64,000 nucleotides of DNA from DTU015 sp012837895 (GTDB lineage Bacteria > Bacillota > Sulfobacillia > Fermentithermobacillales > Fermentithermobacillaceae). Below the pieces are notes generated by a model. That model had not been told where the DNA came from and made no database searches. It was given only the letters and a program-made list of their open reading frames with translations. Location of the stretch: NCBI GenBank assembly GCA_050952085.1, contig JBMNKH010000007.1, positions 1 through 64,000 of the forward strand, given 5' to 3'. Below are positions 32,831 to 41,264 of the stretch, piece after piece. The translations under genes and the position numbers were made by a program. The stretch's first letter is position 1. Each line of letters opens with the position of its first letter.

Positions 32831-34024
32831 ATGGATAAGGATGACATGCGGCTTGAGACCAAGGCAACCCACGTAGGCCAGGGGCCTGAACCTTACACAG
32901 GCTCAATAGTCACGCCGATTTACCAGACATCCACCTTTGTGTTTCCCAGCGTAGAAGAGGGAGCGGCCAGATTCTCCGGAGAGAGTGACGGATTTATCTA
33001 CACCAGGATAGGTAACCCCACACTTGCTGCCTTAGAAAAATGCGTTAGCGCCCTGGAAAACGGGGAAAAGGCTATAGCATTTGCCTCAGGTATGTCTGCC
33101 ATTTCCTCGGTGGTAATAGCTATGGTGAGCGCCGGAGATCACATTGTGGCGGACAAATGCGTGTACGGCAGCGTCTACACCCTGTTTGATGAGGTCCTGA
33201 CGCGTTTTGGGGTCGAAGTGGATTTTGTTGACTGTTCTGAACCTGAGCAGGTTGAGAGAGCTGTAAAGCCCAATACTAAACTGATATACTTCGAATCTCC
33301 AGCTAACCCCGTCATCAAACTGGTGGATATTGAAGCTATGGTTCAGATAGCCAAGAAGCATGGCATCATGACGATGATGGACAATACTTTCATGAGCCCG
33401 GTTTTCCAAAGACCGATTGAGTGGGGCGCAGACGTGGTAGTGCACAGTGCTACCAAGTATCTTGGCGGGCACGGTGATCTCATCGGAGGCATTGCAGTAG
33501 GTTCGAAGGGGTTTATGGACCATGTTGCGGCAACCACTCAGAAGGATCTAGGAGGAGTCTTGGGCCCGTTTGACGCGTGGCTGATACTCCGGGGTATTAG
33601 GACCTTGCATGTACGGATGGAGCGTCATGAATACAACGCCATGAAAGTAGCTGAGTTCTTGGAGAATCATCCGGGAGTAGAAAGGGTGTATTACCCGGGG
33701 CTCGAGTCCCATCCCCAACACGAACTTGCCAAGAAGCAAATGACAGGTTTCGGCGGTATGATTGCCGTTGAACTCAAGGGTGGGTTCCAGGCCGGAAAGA
33801 CCCTGATGGATTCAGTGCGCTTGTGCCATCTTGCTGTAAGCCTTGGCGAAACCAGCACCCTGGTCCAGCACCCTGCATCTATGACCCATTCAGTTATGAC
33901 CCCTGAGGCCAGGCAAGCTGCCGGTATTTCAGACGGGCTTATAAGGGTCTCAGTGGGCCTTGAGCACGTAGATGACATTATAGCTGATTTGAGCCAGGCG
34001 CTGGAGAAAGCCACGGGCTTCTAA
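32831..34024 (+). CDS. Methionine gamma-lyase-like PLP enzyme (Cys/Met metabolism family)
   Basis: 397 residues of the trans-sulfuration PLP family; closest in detail to methionine gamma-lyase, which splits methionine into methanethiol, 2-oxobutyrate and ammonia. PLP Lys209 in HSATKYLGGHGD, Asp184, Tyr112, and SLGETSTLVQHPASMTHS with the substrate carboxylate-binding Arg region. The residue that is Cys116 in studied methionine gamma-lyases (YGCT) is Ser114 here (VYGSVY), so cystathionine or homocysteine lyase activity is possible. ATG after TAATGGGGGCGTAATC. It is a single gene with its own terminator. The 180-base leader shows no recognisable SAM riboswitch. Confidence 0.9.
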   Translation: MDKDDMRLETKATHVGQGPEPYTGSIVTPIYQTSTFVFPSVEEGAARFSGESDGFIYTRIGNPTLAALEKCVSALENGEKAIAFASGMSAISSVVIAMVSAGDHIVADKCVYGSVYTLFDEVLTRFGVEVDFVDCSEPEQVERAVKPNTKLIYFESPANPVIKLVDIEAMVQIAKKHGIMTMMDNTFMSPVFQRPIEWGADVVVHSATKYLGGHGDLIGGIAVGSKGFMDHVAATTQKDLGGVLGPFDAWLILRGIRTLHVRMERHEYNAMKVAEFLENHPGVERVYYPGLESHPQHELAKKQMTGFGGMIAVELKGGFQAGKTLMDSVRLCHLAVSLGETSTLVQHPASMTHSVMTPEARQAAGISDGLIRVSVGLEHVDDIIADLSQALEKATGF

Positions 34025-34063
34025 AACCAGTTAACCCTCATGTTTGAGTTCCATTCTTTTCAT

Positions 34064-34094
34064 AGAGGCTGGGTATTTACCCGGCCTCTTTGTT
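34064..34094 (+). terminator. Intrinsic terminator after the lyase gene
   Basis: AGAGGC-T-GGGT, four-base loop, ACCC-G-GCCTCT, then TTGTTC. Strong stem, short T-rich tail. It lies between the convergent ends of the lyase and lactate dehydrogenase genes. Confidence 0.8.
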
Positions 34095-34147
34095 CAGTTG
34101 GCTGGCGTGCCCGGTTGAGCCCCGGCTTATGGTCTGTTTTCCGGCTA

Positions 34148-35326
34148 TTACATATGTTTCGTCCTGCGTGGCCTGCGTGCGTTGATGGGTTTCGGTTTCT
34201 TCAGGTACAGAGATTTGCTTTGGATGTTTTCTACGTCTTGCACCCCGGTTTCTATTGATGTAGCCACATCGCCCGGTTGGCCGGTTGAGAGATGCGGCGG
34301 TAGGTGTTGGGGTTCAATATCCAGCTCCTTAGAAAAGCCAAATCCTGAAACCTTCCTAAGCATTCTTCCATAAAGTGAAGCCGGTCTGAGGTTGAGGCTC
34401 TGAATAGCTTGCTTTACAGTGCCGGCAGACTTCTTGAAAGCTTCAAGCTCTTCCCGGGAAAGGGGGAGCTCAATTACGCGCAAGATGCCTTCTCTGCCAA
34501 CTACTGCCGGTGTTCCAAGGTATACGCCGGTAACGCCGTATTCACCGTCAAGATAACAGGAAACTGAGTAGACGCTCCGGAGATCCCTTAGTATTGCTTC
34601 GGTTATCTTGACCATTGCAACTGCTATTGCATAGAAAGTTGCTCCCTTTAGGTTGATGATATTGTAAGCTGCATCCCGGACTTCTTCGAACATGCTCTGC
34701 AAATGAGACTCGGATAAAGCCCAGTTCCGCAAAGAGGTTCCGGTAATCGTGGCCCGGGACCATGCTGCGATTTCAGAATCGCCGTGTTCACCGATGATGG
34801 ATGCCTGGACGCTTTGGGGGTTGATACCCAGTTCATCCCCGATCACGTAACGGAGCCTGGCAGTGTCCAGCATGGTTCCGGATCCTATCACCCGTTCCGG
34901 CGCTAGCCCTGAGCGTATCCAAACTACGTAAGACATGACGTCTACCGGATTGGTTACCACGAGCAGTATGGCGTTTGGGGCAAGTCTACCCACTTTTTCT
35001 GCTATGTCGCCTACTATTGCCGCATTCTTTTTGATGAGGTCCATCCTTGTTTCCCCTGGTTTTTGTGCTGTGCCGGCGGAGATCACCACAAGGTCTGAAT
35101 CCACCACATCTTGCATACTGCCTGCCCAAATGGTTGTGCGTTCTACCAATGACATGGCATGATTGAGATCCATGGATTCGCCAAGGGCTTTTTCCTTGTT
35201 TTCATTGATTAGACAAATCTCATCAGCTGTTCCCCTCAGTAAGAGGGTGTAAGCATAGGTGCTGCCAACCCGTCCTGTGCCTATGATAGACACCTTAGAA
35301 GGCTTTTGAAATGAAACACTTGTCAC
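34148..35326 (-). CDS. ldh: L-lactate dehydrogenase with C-terminal extension
   Basis: 392 residues; the usual length is about 315. NAD-binding IIGTGRVGSTYAYTLL, substrate-specificity loop AGTAQKPGETRMDL with Gln (lactate rather than malate type) and Arg, LVVTNPVDVMSYV, catalytic pair in GSGTMLDTARLR and GEHGDSE. The enzyme body ends near residue 315 and is followed by about 75 residues rich in Pro, Ser, Lys and Arg, ending RRPRRTKHM, without homology I recognise. The GTG start at 35326 follows GGAGGGAAACCCG. It reads away from the repeat array at 35.5 kb, and two 18-bp direct repeats lie in its promoter zone. Confidence 0.9.
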   Translation of the reverse strand: MTSVSFQKPSKVSIIGTGRVGSTYAYTLLLRGTADEICLINENKEKALGESMDLNHAMSLVERTTIWAGSMQDVVDSDLVVISAGTAQKPGETRMDLIKKNAAIVGDIAEKVGRLAPNAILLVVTNPVDVMSYVVWIRSGLAPERVIGSGTMLDTARLRYVIGDELGINPQSVQASIIGEHGDSEIAAWSRATITGTSLRNWALSESHLQSMFEEVRDAAYNIINLKGATFYAIAVAMVKITEAILRDLRSVYSVSCYLDGEYGVTGVYLGTPAVVGREGILRVIELPLSREELEAFKKSAGTVKQAIQSLNLRPASLYGRMLRKVSGFGFSKELDIEPQHLPPHLSTGQPGDVATSIETGVQDVENIQSKSLYLKKPKPINARRPRRTKHM

Positions 35327-35338
35327 CGGGTTTCCCTC

Positions 35339-35380
35339 CGATCAGGCCTATATGCCTGTCGCCGATCAGGCGTATATGCC
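35339..35380. repeat. Two direct repeats upstream of ldh
   Basis: CGATCAGGCCTATATGCC at 35339-35356 and CGATCAGGCGTATATGCC at 35363-35380, 24 bases apart, 13-54 bases before the ldh start. Each contains a GGC...GCC dyad. Candidate operator. Confidence 0.6.
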
Positions 35381-35488
35381 CTTAGATGGTATTACCTAAG
35401 TCTTGTTACGACTAAGCCGCTTGCATTGAGTTCCTCTACAGTTAACCTTCCCCAAACAGGCGCTTGTGCTTCATGGGAGTTCTCACTC

Positions 35489-36033
35489 AAACCTCGGAAT
35501 GGGCCAGATCGGTTTGCTGTCGGCCGGCGATGGCAAGAAATCTGCCGATTGTAAAGCGGGGCTGGTCTCAAATTGACCACTGCCTAGCGAAACCTGGTTA
35601 GGAATTGGCCACCTATCTCGTCCATCTGGTGAAAAACTCGCCATTCCGCCTACACGGAGGCTCATACTGGTTCCGATTTGACCAGTTCGGAGTGTACGCA
35701 GGTCAAGAATTCACCACTTCACGGCGGAACCTGGTTCGGAATTAACCAGTTTCCGTTCCTGCAAGCTTGGGCTGGTTTCAAATCATCCAGTTACGAGCCT
35801 AATCTGGTTTGAAATTGACCACTTGCAGGCTAGACCTGGTTCCAAATTGGCCAATACAGCCCTCGATGGTTCGCGAAGTGGTTTGGAATTGTTCAGTTCG
35901 GCCCAAGAAGCGGCCTAGAATTGACCACTTTAGCCCTAAACCTGGTTGCAGATTGACCAATCCGGCCCTCGACTAACTCGAACTGGTCTGGGATTGGCCA
36001 CCTCGAGGCAAGACGTGGTCTGAACTTAACCAG
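35489..36033. repeat. Phased array of 14 degenerate 19-bp dyad elements with a 105-bp superperiod
   Basis: A 19-bp element with consensus CTGGTTYNRAATTGACCAS and dyad symmetry (perfect example CTGGTTCGGAATTAACCAG at 35731) starts at 35562, 35594, 35626, 35667, 35699, 35731, 35772, 35804, 35836, 35878, 35910, 35942, 35983 and 36015. The steps are 32, 32, 41 repeated four times (one 42), then 32. A half-decayed copy at 35489 is in register. Spacers are 13 bp within a triplet and 22-23 bp between triplets and are poorly conserved. It fills the gap between ldh and the phosphoesterase terminator; no gene lies in it. Not CRISPR: the elements are degenerate and palindromic, the spacers are short and there are no cas genes. 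Confidence 0.9.
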
Positions 36034-36067
36034 TATACTTCGGCATTCCACGGCTTCTTGTGAGAAA

Positions 36068-36100
36068 ATGAAACACCCGGGACCGGCCCGGATGTTTCAT
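36068..36100 (-). terminator. Intrinsic terminator of the phosphoesterase gene
   Basis: On the minus strand ATGAAACATCCGG pairs with CCGGGTGTTTCAT and is followed by TTTCTC. It lies just beyond the phosphoesterase stop and also bounds the repeat array. Confidence 0.8.
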
Positions 36101-36113
36101 TGGATGTTTCAAA

Positions 36114-38381
36114 CTATGGTGAAACGGGTATCTTGATCCCCCACAGGGTGCCGCGGTTATCCCCTTGGACTAGGAAGTACTCGTTTGCGGTCTTCGCCTG
36201 GTTACCCTGGGACTTAAGTACCAGGGGATCTACGAACAGAAACGTATCCCGGACCTTGAAGTCGAGCTGTGAATCACCTGCGTGGATTGCAAGGACCCCT
36301 CTTGCGCCACCGGTCACATAGATGCCATCAAGGTTGGGTAGGCCTGCGAATAAGGTGGAGTAACCTTGCAGGTGCCAGGGAATCTCTCCGTAAGCCCTGT
36401 AGTATGCTGTGATCCGCCCGCCTGAATCAGGAACCAGAATGAACGGCCTTCTTACGCTTGTGTTTTGCGAGTACAATGGGAGGGAGGGTTCTAGGAAAGA
36501 CCTCCAATTTACACCTTTCCAGTTTTCCTCGCCGCTATGTGGGTTAAGAGCATACAAGAAACTACCTCCGCTGTGGGTGTCGGCAGGGGTTACCGCAAAC
36601 AGGGTATTTCCGTAGAAAAGGGAATTGCCTGCGGGAGAGTAGTACATCTGTCTGCCAAGGTGTTTTACCCAAATCTCCTGCCCGGTTGTCACATCTAGAG
36701 AGTACAGTTTTTGCGCCCAGTCCCCGAAGAACACCATGCCAAGCCCTGTTGAAGGAGTGTTGGTTACAGCCCCTGATGCCTGGTAATCCCACCGGTTAAC
36801 TCCGGATACAGTGCTCAAGGCATATACCTTGCCTGAAGGCGAACCTATGATCAAACACCGGCCTTTGCCTGTGTCACATATCACTGGAGGCTCCACAAAC
36901 CCCGCAGGATCCAGGGTGGTCTTCCATGTCATGCGGCCTGTGTTCTTGTCCAGGCAGTGAACCTCCCCAGCTGCGGTTCCAAAATAAAGCTTTTGGCCGT
37001 CAATTGCGCCGCCGCTCCATGGTGCGCCGGCGTCGTACTCCCACAAGATGTCACCTTTCCCGGCATCAATGGAATATACCATGCCATTCCTGGTGCCAAC
37101 TATCACGTTGGAAGGTGAGGCCTTAAGCATGCGGGCCACAAGGGAACTCCCCAAATCTTGTTTCCACAGGATCAGTTCATCCGTGTCTTTTTCAAACTCC
37201 TTGGTTGTGACATATTGCCCGTCCCCAGTGACCGCTTTGATCCTCAATGTATGGGTTCCAGGGGCATGGGCTGAAATATCAACTGAAAACTCGTGGGTTC
37301 CCCGTTTTTTCATTCCCAGTTCGTTGTAGTAGCCGCCGTCAATTTGAAACCACAAAGATGCAGGTTCCGATAGGTAGAAGCTGGCTTTCAGGGTTTCATC
37401 TTCCACTCTAACGGACAACCTGCTTACAAGTTCATCCATGCCTCTCTGCGCCGGGGCTGAGACTGCCCCAAGCAGCGATTCTCTGTAAACCGGTGCATCT
37501 GGCCCGGGCACCCCTGCTTCTTCTTCGTTTGGGCTGCTTGGCGTTACAGAATATACTCTAAGCGCCAAGCCATCTGCTTCCACCGCTATGTAAGCATTGT
37601 CCATGAGGGCTCCGCTCATGAAACAGGAACACCCTTGCACTTTCCATGTGATGAACGAGTGCCCGTGGCCTGAGAAGATGGCGTGAACCGGATACTTGCC
37701 GATGATCTCCAGCAGGGCGTCGTCGGAATCCTGGAAGTTTCTTTCCTGGTAGAGTAAAGGATGATGGGAGAACAAAGCTACTGGCTTGCTTGCAGGCTGG
37801 GATGCCAGGTCTTGCTCCAGCCAGGCAAGCACCGACGGGTCAAGCGTGCCGTAGGTTTGCTCAGGGTACGAAGTGTCCAGGACTACAAAGTGCCACATGC
37901 CGTAATCAAAAGAGTAGGTAGACGGGCCGAAATGGTTCCTGAACTTCGAGCCCTGGGGGTCTTGCCATCTAGACTCATGATTTCCCATGGTCGCCATTAC
38001 AGGGAAAGGCAAACCGGCTATGTCCTGCTTAAGCAATTCGTATTCTTCATCTGCGCCTGTTTCGGTTATGTCACCCATGTGAATCATAAAAGCTGCATCA
38101 GGGTGGCGTTGGGCGATGTTGGCAAGCGCCAGGAGTGAGTTCTTGTTGCCTTGCCATGATCCAAAATGGCTGTCTGTGGCCACTACGAACCTGAATTGCT
38201 TCTTGCCATACCCGCCGCTTAGGTAGCCAAGGAAAGCAGGATCTTCATGTGATGAGTTGTGTGCAAGGGCAGCACCTGGCAAACTCACGACCATGCTTGC
38301 CAAGACCAAAGCCAAGATTACTGCGGTAAACCGTTTTTTCAACCTGCGGGTACCATGGGAACCACTAATCGAAGATAGCAT
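36114..38381 (-). CDS. Secreted calcineurin-like phosphoesterase fused to a PQQ-type beta-propeller
   Basis: 755 residues. A basic start, hydrophobic core and PGAALA form a signal peptide (to about residue 41). Residues 60-290 are a metallophosphoesterase: ATDSHFGSW, HMGDITETG, MGNHESR, FSHHPLLY, and FSGHGHSF give all metal ligands. A middle beta domain (about 310-400, ending HTLRIKAVTGDGQY) follows. Residues 405-755 are PQQ/BamB-like propeller blades, for example DILWEYDAG, GRMTWKTTL and GQEIWVKHL. It would act outside the membrane on an unknown phosphoester. ATG after AGGAGGCAAATA; own terminator. Confidence 0.88.
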   Translation of the reverse strand: MLSSISGSHGTRRLKKRFTAVILALVLASMVVSLPGAALAHNSSHEDPAFLGYLSGGYGKKQFRFVVATDSHFGSWQGNKNSLLALANIAQRHPDAAFMIHMGDITETGADEEYELLKQDIAGLPFPVMATMGNHESRWQDPQGSKFRNHFGPSTYSFDYGMWHFVVLDTSYPEQTYGTLDPSVLAWLEQDLASQPASKPVALFSHHPLLYQERNFQDSDDALLEIIGKYPVHAIFSGHGHSFITWKVQGCSCFMSGALMDNAYIAVEADGLALRVYSVTPSSPNEEEAGVPGPDAPVYRESLLGAVSAPAQRGMDELVSRLSVRVEDETLKASFYLSEPASLWFQIDGGYYNELGMKKRGTHEFSVDISAHAPGTHTLRIKAVTGDGQYVTTKEFEKDTDELILWKQDLGSSLVARMLKASPSNVIVGTRNGMVYSIDAGKGDILWEYDAGAPWSGGAIDGQKLYFGTAAGEVHCLDKNTGRMTWKTTLDPAGFVEPPVICDTGKGRCLIIGSPSGKVYALSTVSGVNRWDYQASGAVTNTPSTGLGMVFFGDWAQKLYSLDVTTGQEIWVKHLGRQMYYSPAGNSLFYGNTLFAVTPADTHSGGSFLYALNPHSGEENWKGVNWRSFLEPSLPLYSQNTSVRRPFILVPDSGGRITAYYRAYGEIPWHLQGYSTLFAGLPNLDGIYVTGGARGVLAIHAGDSQLDFKVRDTFLFVDPLVLKSQGNQAKTANEYFLVQGDNRGTLWGIKIPVSP

Positions 38382-38487
38382 TATTTGCCTCCTAAGGAAG
38401 GTGTTTTGAGCTTTACGCTATGATTCTGGACGCAGGAAAGCTGGTTGGGTTCCTGAATATGCTGGGTTCTTGAATATATTACCGGTA

Positions 38488-39639
38488 TCAGCTTTTGAGG
38501 ACCTGCCGGTAGAGCTTCTCTGTAGCTCTTGCCACGCTTTCTTCAGAGTGGTGCTTGACAACAACTTCCCGGCCGAACTTGCCAAGGCTGGCGCATTTGG
38601 CAGGATCCTTGATGAGTTCATCCATGAATCTGCACAGCACGCCAGGTCCGGGAGGATACGGGGGATTCAATGACACGTAATTCCTCTTTCCAAGGATGTC
38701 AGAATTGTCGGGTGAGACAGGGCCAAAGGAGCCTTCAGGTCCGAAGAGCACCACCGGCTTTTCCATTGACATGGCTTCCAATGCTACCCTGGACATCCCA
38801 ATGACGATATCTGCGGCAGCATATAGCGAAGGGGTGTCCAATAAGAATCCAAGGCAGCGTATAACCTCTTTGTCATGAGAGGAGTTTATTTCACCTGCTT
38901 TAGCCTTCACCTGGGCGAAGTCAGTGCCGTCGCCGGCTATGAGCAGCATTATACCGGGATATTTCCGGGAAAGCTCCGATACTGCTTCTGCGGCAATAAT
39001 TGCTGCATCTGCCAGGTTCCCGTCCATCCTCGAGACGTACACAATCAGGGGATTTCTCTCTTCTGGCACTTCCAGTTTGTATCTGGCACTCGCTTTCGTT
39101 TCGGGGGTGGGGGGATAGAAGGCACTGACATCGATGCCGTTTGGTATCACTGTGATCTTCTCTGGGTCAAAACCAAACTCCCTCGCTATGTACTGCTTGA
39201 TTACTTCACTCACTGCTATCGTCGTGTCACCCTGACGGCTGAAAAAAGCCCACGGAAATCCTCCTTTGAAGCACCAATGGTATGTTGCCACAAGGGGTAT
39301 GGTTCGCCTGGCTGCAATGCTTTCCGATATCCATATTGGGATACGGGCGTGGGCGTGAATCAGGTCTATGTCATAAGTGTCCACTATCTTTGAGATGATC
39401 TTGTGTGCCTTGGCCATATTAAGTGGCCACCGCGAGTGGAGTGGGGCATGAAAATGTGGGATTCCAGCTGCTTCCAAGTCTCTTACCCTTTCTCCTCCGT
39501 GGGAAGCTACGTACACTTGCCACCCCAATGACTTGAGGCCTTTGGAAAGGCTAATCACGTGGGTTTCGGCACCGCCGATACCTAAGCTCATAGGGAGCAT
39601 GAGAACCGACGCCTTTGACTTGGCCATCTGGAATATCAC
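38488..39639 (-). CDS. Glycosyltransferase family 4 protein
   Basis: About 383 residues, GT-B fold. N-terminal domain: MSLGIGGAETHVISLSKGLK, VYVASHGGERV, DIDLIHAHARIPIWISE. C-terminal donor-nucleotide domain: VIPNGIDVSAFYPP, LIVYVSRMDGNLADAA, LLIAGDGTDFAQVK, and the EX7E region IGMSRVALEAMSMEKPVVLFG. It would transfer a sugar to a surface glycan or lipid. GTG 39639 has GAAGG close by; ATG 39627 is the alternative start. It is upstream of the phosphoesterase on the same strand with about 106 bases between. Confidence 0.88.
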   Translation of the reverse strand: MIFQMAKSKASVLMLPMSLGIGGAETHVISLSKGLKSLGWQVYVASHGGERVRDLEAAGIPHFHAPLHSRWPLNMAKAHKIISKIVDTYDIDLIHAHARIPIWISESIAARRTIPLVATYHWCFKGGFPWAFFSRQGDTTIAVSEVIKQYIAREFGFDPEKITVIPNGIDVSAFYPPTPETKASARYKLEVPEERNPLIVYVSRMDGNLADAAIIAAEAVSELSRKYPGIMLLIAGDGTDFAQVKAKAGEINSSHDKEVIRCLGFLLDTPSLYAAADIVIGMSRVALEAMSMEKPVVLFGPEGSFGPVSPDNSDILGKRNYVSLNPPYPPGPGVLCRFMDELIKDPAKCASLGKFGREVVVKHHSEESVARATEKLYRQVLKS

Positions 39640-39887
39640 TCGCCTTCAAAATTACATCATTAACTAGGCTATCTTGTCTTAAGAAGATGGTCAATACGTA
39701 TTTGAGTGTATGATATATTTTGCCTGCAGGGGCTCATAAGGAACTCAAGGGTAACAAGGCACGTCAGTAAAACAAGACTCCAGGATGGAACGACCCGGAG
39801 CTAAATGGGAAACACTACCGGTAGACAGTAATTAGGTTGATTGTAGAAGGAACCATTCACTTAACGGGATTACAAGGAGGGAACAGC

Positions 39888-40925
39888 ATGAGAGGAAGAA
39901 AATGGCCTCTTTTTCTAACAGCTTTGCTGGCGCTAAGCATATTCGCAACAGGGTGCGGGGCAAAAGATCTCGTGTCCCTGGCCGGCCTGGACCAAGCAGA
40001 CCTGTATGTAGGCGACAGATTCGGGAACAAGGTCAAGATAGAAAATCCTGATGAGTTTCTCGCGGCGTTCAAGTCGGCGAAACTTGTGAAAGATCCTAAA
40101 GATGCAAGAAGCGAAATTGAGGCTGAGTACGTGTTTTATTCAGGCGAGAGCAAGGTATATTACGACGCCCAGGGCAAATACCTGATGTTCATTGAAAAGG
40201 GCAAGAAGAGTGTGTATTCAGCAAACATTGACACGCTCCTGGCACAGGTAAGCGGGCTGCCGCCTGTCATCACTCCAGGATTTCAGGATGAGGAGATCGC
40301 AGGATGGCTCAAAACCTTGGCCCAGGTAGAACAGCCGGTTGCCCTCTTGTTCGAACGGGGCGACCAGGCGATCCTTGCGGTACTGGCAGGACAAAGACCC
40401 CAGGGTGAGTACAACATGAACTTGGAGAATGTCTCTTATTCCAACGGCGAACTTACAGTCGACGTAAGGCTCGTCCCAACTGAAGGTAGTGGAGAGACTG
40501 TTGCTTACCCAGTGGGAAGCTTCACCCTGTCCAAGCACGCAGATGTAAACGTGAGGTTGATTGAAACTGGAGCAAGCGGCGATGACTTGACCCGCGTGCC
40601 TGTATCAGTGGTGGAAGAGGGCCAGAATATCATCTTGTTAAGGCCCGAACGCGGTTCCATCCTCACTGAAAGGGTCAGGATGACAGGGTTTGCAAGGGTA
40701 TTTGAGGCCAGCTTCATAGTAGAAGTTGAAGACGGCCACAACGTGCTAGGGATTAAGCAGGTTATGGCTTCCGAGGGTGCTCCTGGATGGGGGCGGTTTG
40801 ACTTCTGGATGGATCTCGAGTCTGCCACCAGCCCCTACGGCACCATAATCTTTGTGACTTACTCTGCAAAAGACGGCTCCAGGATAGAAGAACTCAAGGT
40901 TCCCGTGGGATTTGGCGGAAAATAG
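39888..40925 (+). CDS. Lipoprotein with PrcB-like and Gmad2 domains
   Basis: 345 residues. Signal with lipobox near FATGCG (Cys around residue 23). Residues about 35-125 form a small mixed domain (LYVGDRFGNKVKIENPDEF). Then a PrcB C-terminal-like domain (VEQPVALLFERGDQAILAVL, QRPQGEYNMNLENVSYSNGE, AYPVGSFTLSK) and a final Gmad2 Ig-like domain (RVRMTGFARVFEASFIVEVE to DGSRIEELKVPV). Gmad2 occurs in spore-germination-related and surface proteins. ATG 39888 follows AAGGAGGGAACAGC. It precedes the membrane module by 339 bases; no direct link is shown. Confidence 0.8.
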   Translation: MRGRKWPLFLTALLALSIFATGCGAKDLVSLAGLDQADLYVGDRFGNKVKIENPDEFLAAFKSAKLVKDPKDARSEIEAEYVFYSGESKVYYDAQGKYLMFIEKGKKSVYSANIDTLLAQVSGLPPVITPGFQDEEIAGWLKTLAQVEQPVALLFERGDQAILAVLAGQRPQGEYNMNLENVSYSNGELTVDVRLVPTEGSGETVAYPVGSFTLSKHADVNVRLIETGASGDDLTRVPVSVVEEGQNIILLRPERGSILTERVRMTGFARVFEASFIVEVEDGHNVLGIKQVMASEGAPGWGRFDFWMDLESATSPYGTIIFVTYSAKDGSRIEELKVPVGFGGK

Positions 40926-40960
40926 GCTGCAAGCATAGGAAGATAGAAGTGTGAAGAACG

Positions 40961-41018
40961 GCCAGGGCATCCCCTTCTTGATGCTACTCCTCCATGGGGT
41001 GATGGGGTGAGCCCTGGC
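40961..41018 (+). other. Long hairpin in the 339-base leader of the membrane module
   Basis: GCCAGGGC pairs with GCCCTGGC, and inside TCCCC can pair with GGGGT; no T-tract. The gap 40926-41264 holds no convincing gene. One stray copy resembling the 35.5-kb array element (CTGGTCTCAAGTTCACGGT) is at 41062. A leader RNA is possible but no known riboswitch class is recognised. Confidence 0.45.
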
Positions 41019-41264
41019 TGTCTGATGGGTTTCGTGACTAGATCCTCTCTGGCGCCAACCCCTGGTCTCAAGTTCACGGTAGTTGGCTGCTGTCCGAGGT
41101 AACCGTATCTCATCCTCCGGCTGTTCTCCAACTGTCTACCAAAGTGAGCTACTCAACTGCTTCCACGCGCAATGGGCTCCAAGACACAGGACAGAAGTCT
41201 CCCTTCAATGGGAAGAAAGGAGTATTATGCTATTCAATCGGTTCTTCGAAAGGAGGGAAAACCA

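Noticed and set aside
35489..36033. CRISPR array
   Set aside because: Elements are degenerate and palindromic, spacers alternate between 13 and 22-23 bp, and there are no cas genes in the window.
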